From assembly GCA_947177085.1 (NCBI GenBank), contig CAMWTD010000103.1:1-7809 (forward strand): a stretch of 7,809 nt of DNA, in the 5' to 3' direction. This DNA is from an uncultured Desulfovibrio sp. (GTDB taxonomy: Bacteria > Desulfobacterota > Desulfovibrionia > Desulfovibrionales > Desulfovibrionaceae). The first letter of the stretch is position 1, and every line of letters starts with the position of its first letter. Shown one piece after another: positions 1 through 4,816 of this stretch. Position numbers and translations under genes: made by a program. Under the pieces are notes generated by a model. It had not been told where the DNA came from and searched no databases. It saw nothing but the letters and a program-made list of their open reading frames with translations.

Positions 1-145
1 GAAGAATAGCAGAAAGCTACAAAAATTAAAAGAGAAATGACGACACTATCTAGGATTCTTTCGGCATCAGCCCCGTCTTCCGCTTCGCTCCAGACGGAAT
101 TAAGGAATATCTGTCAACTATCGCGTTCCTTGCCCACAATTAATA
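1..145. other. AT-rich left edge, no complete gene
   Basis: The first 60 bases are about 32% GC, against a clearly GC-rich remainder, and they are rich in A on the plus strand. No complete gene fits here. Two plus-strand frames are open from the left edge: one ends at TAA 27-29 (last residues RIAESYKN) and one at TGA 38-40 (last residues KNSRKLQKLKEK). Either could be the tail of a gene entering from the left, but eight to twelve codons cannot decide this. Two weak inverted repeats are present: CCGTCT (73-78) with AGACGG (92-97), and AAGGAA (102-107) with TTCCTT (126-131). Neither looks like a known element. Confidence 0.5.
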
Positions 146-192
146 GAACAGCCCGCGGTGAAGCAGGTCGCCGCGGGCTGTTCATCTCTTTT
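146..192. terminator. Hairpin terminator, probably bidirectional
   Basis: A perfect 13-bp stem is formed by 146-158 (GAACAGCCCGCGG) and 171-183 (CCGCGGGCTGTTC) around a 12-nt loop. On the plus strand it is followed by ATCTCTTTTT, a usable U-tract, so it could stop a transcript arriving from the left edge. On the minus strand it begins 21 bases beyond the stop codon of the PfpI-type gene and is followed by TATTAATT, a weaker U-rich tail. The position fits the 3' end of the leftward PfpI-type gene. Stem strength is high; which direction it mainly serves is inferred. Confidence 0.75.
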
Positions 193-203
193 TCCGGGCC
201 GGG

Positions 204-785
204 CTAGATGGTGATCTTGCCGCCGAGCAGCTTGATAAATTCGGCCATCCACGCGGGATGCGCGGGCCATGCCGGCGCGGTGACGAGCTGCCCGTCCACC
301 ACCGCGTTGCTGCACGCGGCGTCCGGGTCCGCCCAGGTCGCGCCCGCGTCCACCACGTCGGGTTTCACCGCAGGATAGGCCGTGCAGGTGCACCCCTTGA
401 GCACGCCCGCGGCCACGAGGATCTGCGGGCCGTGGCAGATGGCGGCGATGGGCTTTTTGGCGGCGTGGAACTCGCGCACGATGTCGAGGATGCGCTCGTT
501 GAGGCGCAGGTATTCGGGCGCGCGGCCGCCCGGGATGACGAGGCCCGCGTATTCCTTCACGTCCACGGTGTCAAAGTCGTGGTTGATGGCGAAATTGTGG
601 CCGCGCTTCTCGCTGTAGGTCTGGTCGCCCTCGAAGTCGTGGACGGCGGTCTTGACCGTATCCCCGGCGCGCTTGCCCGGGCAGACGGAATGGACTTCGT
701 AGCCCGCCATCTGGAGCATCTGGAAGGGAACCATGGCTTCGTAATCTTCCACATAATCACCGGCCAGCAACAGGATCTTCTTCAT
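204..785 (-). CDS. DJ-1/PfpI family protein (class I glutamine amidotransferase-like fold)
   Basis: This 193-aa protein closely resembles archaeal PfpI-type members of the DJ-1 superfamily, which include cysteine peptidases, chaperones and glyoxalase/deglycase-like proteins. Glu13 (in YVEDYE) and the nucleophile elbow AAICHGPQ, with Cys117 and His118, are present. PGGRAPEYLRLNE (85-97) carries Glu91, the counterpart of PfpI Glu74, which completes the active site of the neighbouring subunit. It is about 27 residues longer than PfpI, mostly from a longer segment at 36-65. No signal peptide is seen, so it should be cytoplasmic. I chose the ATG at 785 because the family begins MKxLxL there and GGGGAG (791-796) lies 5 bases upstream; the open frame continues further upstream but looks non-coding. 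It is monocistronic, divergent from the zinc-ribbon gene, and followed by a hairpin terminator. The substrate is unknown; a stress or carbonyl-detoxification role is only a family-level guess. Confidence 0.93.
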   Translation of the reverse strand: MKKILLLAGDYVEDYEAMVPFQMLQMAGYEVHSVCPGKRAGDTVKTAVHDFEGDQTYSEKRGHNFAINHDFDTVDVKEYAGLVIPGGRAPEYLRLNERILDIVREFHAAKKPIAAICHGPQILVAAGVLKGCTCTAYPAVKPDVVDAGATWADPDAACSNAVVDGQLVTAPAWPAHPAWMAEFIKLLGGKITI

Positions 786-801
786 GGCGTCTCCCCGTTT
801 G

Positions 802-828
802 GGCCGCCGAGGGTTCCGGCGGCCTCGG
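802..828 (-). other. Hairpin-forming leader of the PfpI-type gene
   Basis: GGCCGCCG (802-809) and CGGCGGCC (817-824) form an 8-bp stem with a 7-nt loop. An overlapping alternative pairs CCGAGG (807-812) with CCTCGG (823-828), so the two folds exclude each other. In the leftward transcript this lies between the candidate promoter and the ribosome binding site, whose proximal edge is 5 bases away. No U-tract follows in either direction, so it is not an obvious terminator. A role in translation control is possible but not shown. Confidence 0.4.
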
Positions 829-858
829 TTTAAGCGGTTTCCTTTTCCCGTGTATTCC

Positions 859-888
859 AGTATATCCGCACTCAGCGCCTCTCCGCAA
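859..888 (-). promoter_or_regulatory. Candidate sigma70-type promoter for the PfpI-type gene
   Basis: Read on the minus strand, TTGCGG (883-888) and TATACT (859-864) are separated by 18 bases. The -10 matches consensus at five of six positions; the -35 keeps only TTG. The predicted transcript would start near 852, giving a leader of about 65 bases that contains the hairpin region. Confidence 0.45.
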
Positions 889-924
889 GCGTGCGCCGAG
901 GCCGGGAAGCGAGGGGGTCGTGCC

Positions 925-1182
925 ATGCCCATGTTCGAGTTTTGCTGCCGCGCCTGCGGCGAGGTTTTTGAGGAACTGCTCAGGGCCGGCGACACGGCCG
1001 CCCCGGCCTGCCCCAAGTGCGGCGCGGCCGAGACCGAGCGCCGCCTGAGCGTGCCCGCGCCGCTCAAGACGGGCGCTTTTCCCTTCAAGCCGGGCCCGGT
1101 GCGGCCGCTGGGCACGGGCGGCCCCTCCTGCGGGACCTGCGGGATGGGTGGCGGGATGGGCGGAAACGGCTGCGGGGCCTAG
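925..1182 (+). CDS. FmdB family zinc-ribbon protein
   Basis: This 85-aa protein begins MPMFEFCCRACGEVFEEL, the typical opening of the FmdB/CxxC regulatory zinc-ribbon family (usual form MPxYEYxCxxCG). Two knuckles, Cys8/Cys11 and Cys29/Cys32 (CPKCG), can bind one zinc. The fold spans residues 1-40; the rest is a Pro/Gly-rich linker and a Gly/Cys tail (70-85) with CGTCG and a final CGA, common in this family. The start at 925 is supported by GAGGGGG (911-917) 7 bases upstream; an earlier in-frame ATG at 784 has no family support and overlaps the divergent gene. FmdB was named for an amide/formamide operon regulator in Methylophilus, but most members have no tested role. The gene stands alone. 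A weak hairpin, GCCGG (1191-1195) with CCGGC (1200-1204), follows the stop without a U-tract. Confidence 0.9.
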   Translation: MPMFEFCCRACGEVFEELLRAGDTAAPACPKCGAAETERRLSVPAPLKTGAFPFKPGPVRPLGTGGPSCGTCGMGGGMGGNGCGA

Positions 1183-1248
1183 TGGCTTCGGCCGGGAACC
1201 CGGCTTGCGCGGCCTTCGGACAACTTTTATCCGCGCCCTAATGCTTTC

Positions 1249-1277
1249 TTGCAAACCGCCGATGAATCCGGTAGTTT
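1249..1277 (+). promoter_or_regulatory. Weak candidate promoter upstream of the 80-aa gene
   Basis: TTGCAA (1249-1254) and TAGTTT (1272-1277) are spaced by exactly 17 bases in the 224-bp gap between the zinc-ribbon gene and the next gene. The match to consensus is poor at the -10. The rest of the gap (1183-1406) holds only short GC-rich inverted repeats, such as TCCCC/GGGGA at 1298-1311, and no recognised riboswitch. Confidence 0.25.
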
Positions 1278-1406
1278 GGCACTCTAGGGTGTCTTCCTCC
1301 CCGCATGGGGAAATACGCTGACGCGGCCTGAAAGGGCGCGCCGCTTCACCCGGGCTGTCCGGGCATGAGGCGTCGCAACGAGGCCGCACAACGAGGAGAC
1401 CGCATC

Positions 1407-1649
1407 ATGCCCGTTCCTGTCGTCTACACGCCCGTCCACCCCATTGACATTACGGACAATGTCCTGACCATGCTCGGCCAGAAACTCGGCCACGGCCACG
1501 AGCTCACCCTCTCCGAGCGGCTCATCGCCATGACGGCCACCGCGGCCACCACGTCCGACCGCTATGGCCCCGGGCCCGCCGACATGGTGGTCTCGAAGCC
1601 GGAACTCCCCGAAACCGTCAAGGGCGTCCTCGCGAGCTATATCGGCTGA
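1407..1649 (+). CDS. Small protein of unknown function (80 aa)
   Basis: I do not recognise this protein. It starts at ATG 1407, with GAGGAG (1393-1398) 8 bases upstream, an excellent ribosome binding site; the longer in-frame form from 1365 would bury that site inside the coding region. The sequence opens MPVPVVYTPVHPIDITDNVL, continues with a His/Gly patch (GQKLGHGHE, about residues 38-46) and ends in a helix-like stretch PETVKGVLASYIG. It has no cysteines, no signal peptide and no membrane segment, so it should be a small soluble cytoplasmic protein. Codon use is GC-rich like its neighbours. It is the first of three rightward genes ending at the 3020-3051 terminator, 95 bases before the next one, so co-transcription is possible. 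Confidence 0.8.
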   Translation: MPVPVVYTPVHPIDITDNVLTMLGQKLGHGHELTLSERLIAMTATAATTSDRYGPGPADMVVSKPELPETVKGVLASYIG

Positions 1650-1744
1650 AGAAGCGTGCCGGTGGGACGCGGCCGCGTGACTCCCAGCGGCCCGCGGGAC
1701 GGACCGGCATCCGCGCCCCCTGCCTGAGCGCCCCGGAGTGAGCA

Positions 1745-2038
1745 GTGAACGAATCCATCGAAGATCTTACCGTGGAATACGAGGAAAACGGCCAGCTTCT
1801 TGTCAAGGAGCTGGACAAGGCCGTGCTCTCCAAGGGCGCGTGGACGACCGTCCTCTTCCGTTACCAGCAGTGGCAGCCGGAGAGCGGCGATTACGGGCCG
1901 GACAAGTACGTCATCCAGCGCTACAAAAAGTCCGGCGGCGAATACCGCAGGCAATCCAAGTTCAATATCTCCAGCGCCGAGCAGGCCCGCAAGATCGTGG
2001 ACACGCTTTCCGCCTGGATCGACAGCGCCGAGGCGTGA
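1745..2038 (+). CDS. Small conserved-looking protein (97 aa), possibly PC4/YdbC-like
   Basis: This protein starts at GTG 1745; GGAG (1735-1738) lies 6 bases upstream and no ATG fits better. The first 20 residues are acidic. The core GAWTTVLFRYQQW (31-43) leads into DKYVIQRYKKSGGEYRR (53-69) and ends in a helix, SSAEQARKIVDTLSAWI (76-92). The order of a GWTxxL-type strand, a KYxIRxW-like strand, a basic turn and a C-terminal helix after a hydroxyl-rich step resembles the YdbC/PC4 single-stranded nucleic-acid-binding fold. That is a pattern seen by eye, not an established assignment. No cysteines, signal peptide or membrane segment are present. The DUF2333 gene follows 31 bases later on the same strand, so the two are probably co-transcribed. 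Existence of the gene is confident; its function is open. Confidence 0.85.
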   Translation: MNESIEDLTVEYEENGQLLVKELDKAVLSKGAWTTVLFRYQQWQPESGDYGPDKYVIQRYKKSGGEYRRQSKFNISSAEQARKIVDTLSAWIDSAEA

Positions 2039-2069
2039 GCGCGCCGCGCGTGACCTGAAAGGGGACACC

Positions 2070-2990
2070 ATGAAGCTCCAGGACATTCCCGGCATCCACA
2101 AGACCCGCATCGTGCTCAGGACCCTGGGGGTGCAGTTCTGCATCCTCCTCGGCATCCTCGTGGCCATCTGGGGCCTGCAGCGGCTCTATTCCGCCGTGGA
2201 CCAGACCTCTTTCCCCGAGGCCATGCCCCTGCCGGAAAACGCGGCCAGCCTCTCGGAGAACGAGAAGGGCAAGGTCCTGCTCGACGCCATCACCTACCAG
2301 ATGCGCCACGAGCTTGATTCCACCTTCGGCTGGACCTTCAACGACATCATCTTCAACCGCTTCTTCTTTGATAACCGCGCCTACCGGCAATACGGCGTGT
2401 ATCACGCCACAAAGTTCCTGCTCGACCTCTATTCCAGCCAGATCGCCAAGCTCGGCGCGAGCGACCGCGAGAGCGAATTCCTCTACAAGGCGCGCATCAA
2501 CAATTTCGCCATCGACCCGCGCAGCTTCATGTTCCCCTCGGCGGAAGGCTCCTACAAGAAGGGGCTCAAGCTGCTGGAGCAGTACAAGAACTCGCTCGAT
2601 ACCGGCAAGGGCGTCTACAATTGCCGCACCGACGACCTCTATGCCTCCTTCGTGACCGTCACCGGCGAGAACATGCTCGGCTATTGCCTCGGCCTTCTGG
2701 AAAACTCGCAAGAAATGCACTTCTATGAACTCGACAACCGCATCTACGAAGTGCAGGGCATCTGCCTTGTGCTCCGCGACTTCATCAACACACTCTATGT
2801 GCTCTACCCCGAGATCAGCGCCAAGAACAACGCCGAGAACATGAGCGCGGCCATGTCGTATCTTGACCGCATCTGCACCTATGACCCGCTCTGCATCACC
2901 TCGTTCTTCAATTCCGGCGAGCTCGTGACCTCCTGGCTGCTCTTCGCCAAGGCGCGGCTCGAGGACATCCGCGACAGCATCCGCATGTAG
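2070..2990 (+). CDS. DUF2333 family membrane-anchored protein
   Basis: This 306-aa protein matches the pattern I recall for DUF2333, an uncharacterised family in gamma-proteobacteria and Desulfovibrio relatives. Family-like landmarks in order are GWxxND (87-92), DNRAYRQYGV (101-110), FPSAEGSYKKG (155-165), a Tyr/Arg/Asp-Leu set around 183-190, and a C-terminal AKARLEDI segment. The N-terminus is basic (MKLQDIPGIHKTR) and is followed by one membrane helix at about 16-36, so the long helical remainder probably faces the periplasm. No cleavage site or lipobox is seen. ATG 2070 has AAAGGGGA (2058-2065) upstream; the open frame extends further upstream but overlaps the preceding gene. The gene ends 29 bases before a hairpin terminator. 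Function is unknown; an envelope role is inferred from topology only. Confidence 0.88.
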   Translation: MKLQDIPGIHKTRIVLRTLGVQFCILLGILVAIWGLQRLYSAVDQTSFPEAMPLPENAASLSENEKGKVLLDAITYQMRHELDSTFGWTFNDIIFNRFFFDNRAYRQYGVYHATKFLLDLYSSQIAKLGASDRESEFLYKARINNFAIDPRSFMFPSAEGSYKKGLKLLEQYKNSLDTGKGVYNCRTDDLYASFVTVTGENMLGYCLGLLENSQEMHFYELDNRIYEVQGICLVLRDFINTLYVLYPEISAKNNAENMSAAMSYLDRICTYDPLCITSFFNSGELVTSWLLFAKARLEDIRDSIRM

Positions 2991-3019
2991 CGGCCCACAT
3001 CCCCAAGGAAAACGAAAAC

Positions 3020-3051
3020 GGCCGCTCCCGAAATTCCGGGGGCGGCCTTTT
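3020..3051. terminator. Bidirectional intrinsic terminator between convergent genes
   Basis: An 11-bp stem pairs 3020-3030 (GGCCGCTCCCG) with 3037-3047 (CGGGGGCGGCC), with one T-G wobble and a 6-nt loop. TTTTCTCTT follows on the plus strand. On the minus strand the stem is followed by GTTTTCGTTTTCC. It therefore suits both the DUF2333 gene ending at 2990 and the leftward aldolase-family gene ending at 3077. Confidence 0.88.
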
Positions 3052-3076
3052 CTCTTCGAGGCACGTTACAATCCCT

Positions 3077-3757
3077 TCAGGCCCCGGCCCCCAGGGCCAG
3101 AAGCTGCACGGCGGCGAGATGCTCCAGTTCCTCGCTCATGGCGAGAGCGGCCGCGAGGGTCGGCGCAAAGGCGCAGAGGCCATGGCCCTCCATCCACACC
3201 GCGCCGCCGGTCGCGTTCACGGCCCTTTCCGGCAGCGCGGCAGCGGCGGCGGCCACGGCTTCCGCAAGTTCGGGCGTGCCCGGGGGGAGCGCCGGGGCCA
3301 CGGCAAGGCGGGCGCGCCACACATCCGCCTCATAAAGGGGCAGGCGCAGGAGCGCATCCGGGCCGTCGCCTCGGCCGCGCAGGGCGAGGGAGAGCGCCAG
3401 CAGCCGGCGGGGATGAGTGTGCAGCACGACGCCGCACTCCGGCCTTGCGGCATAGAGCGCGAAGTGCATGGCCGCCTCGGACGATGCCGGCCCGTTGGCA
3501 AGGCAACGGCCTGTGGCCGCGTCCAAAAGACAAATGTCCGCCGCGGTGAGGCGTCCCTTGGCCGCGCCCGTGCGCGTCATGCAGAGGAGGCATCCCCCAG
3601 CCTTCAGGCGCAGGCTGGCATTGCCGTTGCAGCCGGACAGCAGGCCCGCCTGCCAGGCGTCGCGGCAGACGGCGCGCATCTCCTCCACGCAGCGGCAGAG
3701 GGCCTCCGGGGAGGGAAGGCCATGGGCCGCGCCGTGTGTTTGCCCCGCCATGGTCAT
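3077..3757 (-). CDS. Class II aldolase/adducin family protein
   Basis: This 226-aa protein has the class II aldolase fold, as in L-fuculose-phosphate aldolase, L-ribulose-5-phosphate 4-epimerase and methylthioribulose-phosphate dehydratase. Motifs in order: SGCNGNASLRL (41-51, phosphate-binding region), TGAAKGRLTAADI (63-75), SSEAAMH (92-98) with Glu94 as candidate catalytic residue, HTHP (113-116), and EGHG (190-193). His113, His115 and His192 supply the expected three zinc ligands, so the active site looks intact. Length is normal for the family. It is very rich in Ala and Leu with no signal peptide, so cytoplasmic. Its ATG overlaps the thiL stop as ATGA (3754-3757), and AAGGGG (3765-3770) lies 7 bases upstream; a second ATG two codons later is a possible alternative. 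It is the last gene of the helicase-thiL operon. Which sugar phosphate it acts on cannot be told, and its neighbours do not suggest a sugar pathway. Confidence 0.92.
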   Translation of the reverse strand: MTMAGQTHGAAHGLPSPEALCRCVEEMRAVCRDAWQAGLLSGCNGNASLRLKAGGCLLCMTRTGAAKGRLTAADICLLDAATGRCLANGPASSEAAMHFALYAARPECGVVLHTHPRRLLALSLALRGRGDGPDALLRLPLYEADVWRARLAVAPALPPGTPELAEAVAAAAAALPERAVNATGGAVWMEGHGLCAFAPTLAAALAMSEELEHLAAVQLLALGAGA

Positions 3758-4815
3758 GCCTCCACCCCTTTGTCCGGGGGCGTCCCCGGCGTCTCGAAAT
3801 GGTCAAAGCCGCGCAGCCCTGTCAGGGATTCGCCGTTGCAGGTGAGGCCGCCCCCGTCCGTCACCGTGCCGATGGCCATGAAGCCCGGGATGGCCGCATG
3901 CAGGGCCGGGAGCATGTCGGGCGCGCACGCGCCGAGCAGGGCATAATCCTCCCCGCCGAGCAGGGCCTCGTGCACCGGGTTTTTGCCGTGCTCCGCGGCA
4001 TGGCGCAGCACTTCCGCATGGAGCAGCCGCTGCGGCAGCACCAGCTCCGCGCCGAGGGCGTTGCCGTGCAGCCCGAGCTCGCCCGAAAGGCCGAGCAGGC
4101 GCGGCAGGTCGCGCAAAAGGCCGTCCGAAAGGTCCATGAGCGCGGGGGGCCGCGCATTACGGCCCGCACGGGCGAGCATGAGGCCCGCCGCCACCTGCGG
4201 CTCGGGCCGGAGGTGCGCGGCGCAGGCCGCGGGCCAGTCCTCCAGGGCGGCGCGCCCCCGGCTTTCCAGCATCTCAAGTCCCACGCGCGCAAGCCCGAGC
4301 TGCCCCACCACGAAGAGCGCGTCCCCGGGGATGCTGCCCCCGCGGGAGAGAAAGGCGTCCATCTGGTCGCCGTGGGGGCTTTCGCCCCAGACCGTCACCG
4401 AAATATGCAGGTCCTTGCTGCGGGAGAGGTCGCCCCCGGCAAGGGCCATGCGCTGCTCGCGCGCAAGCTGCGCCATGCCCCCGAAAAAGGCGTCCAGCCA
4501 CGCCATGTCCGCCCATTCAGGCAGCCCGAGGCAGAGGGTGAAGGCGAGCGGCCTGGCCCCGCAGGCGGCAAGATCGCTCACGTTGACGGCCAGCGCCTTG
4601 TGGCCCACTTCCCCGGGGGTGAAATAGGCGCGCCGGAAATGCACGTCTTCGAGAAAGAGGTCGCTGCTCACGCAAAGCGGCCGCTCCCCGCGCAGCACGG
4701 CGCAATCGTCGCCGCGCCCGAGGAGGAGCGACGGGTGGGTATTGGGGAAATGGCGGCCGAGCAGGCCGAGGATGCCGTCCTCGGAAGGCACGGACGGCGA
4801 GGGCGCGGGCAGCAT
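3754..4815 (-). CDS. thiL: Thiamine-monophosphate kinase ThiL
   Basis: ThiL phosphorylates thiamine monophosphate with ATP to give thiamine diphosphate, the last step of the cofactor pathway, in the cytoplasm. At 353 aa it has the usual length and every landmark of the PurM-like ATP-binding family: GDDCAV (35-40), SSDLFLEDVHF (50-60), GHKALAVNVSDLAACGARP (71-89), GGDLSRS (127-133), MDLSDGLLRDL (227-237), GGEDYALL (287-294) and the terminal RGFDHF (335-340). The Asp clusters bind magnesium and phosphate. ATG 4815 lies one base after the helicase stop, and its ribosome binding site GGAGGA (4821-4826) sits inside the helicase 3' end, which implies coupled translation. The downstream aldolase-family gene overlaps its stop by ATGA. 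No TPP riboswitch is visible within the operon, and no other thi gene is in the window. Confidence 0.97.
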   Translation of the reverse strand: MLPAPSPSVPSEDGILGLLGRHFPNTHPSLLLGRGDDCAVLRGERPLCVSSDLFLEDVHFRRAYFTPGEVGHKALAVNVSDLAACGARPLAFTLCLGLPEWADMAWLDAFFGGMAQLAREQRMALAGGDLSRSKDLHISVTVWGESPHGDQMDAFLSRGGSIPGDALFVVGQLGLARVGLEMLESRGRAALEDWPAACAAHLRPEPQVAAGLMLARAGRNARPPALMDLSDGLLRDLPRLLGLSGELGLHGNALGAELVLPQRLLHAEVLRHAAEHGKNPVHEALLGGEDYALLGACAPDMLPALHAAIPGFMAIGTVTDGGGLTCNGESLTGLRGFDHFETPGTPPDKGVEA

Positions 4816-4816
4816 G

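Noticed and set aside
73..97. Inverted repeat CCGTCT/AGACGG as a terminator or attachment site
   Set aside because: The stem is only 6 bp with a 13-nt loop, has no U-tract, and no matching repeat was seen elsewhere in the window.
786..1115. Upstream extension of the PfpI-type gene to 1115 (303 residues)
   Set aside because: The extension overlaps the zinc-ribbon gene and the promoter region, and PfpI proteins start at the MKKILLL position preceded by a good ribosome binding site.
1275..1292. Possible sigma54 promoter (TTTGGCAC)
   Set aside because: The -24 half looks right but no TTGC-like -12 element follows at the required spacing.
1962..2720. 252-codon minus-strand open frame opposite the DUF2333 gene
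   Set aside because: The plus-strand protein shows the family landmarks, a membrane helix, a ribosome binding site and a terminator; the antisense frame has none.
3119..3946. 275-codon plus-strand open frame opposite the aldolase-family gene
   Set aside because: It is a shadow of the intact aldolase-family and thiL genes, spans their junction and has no recognisable domain.
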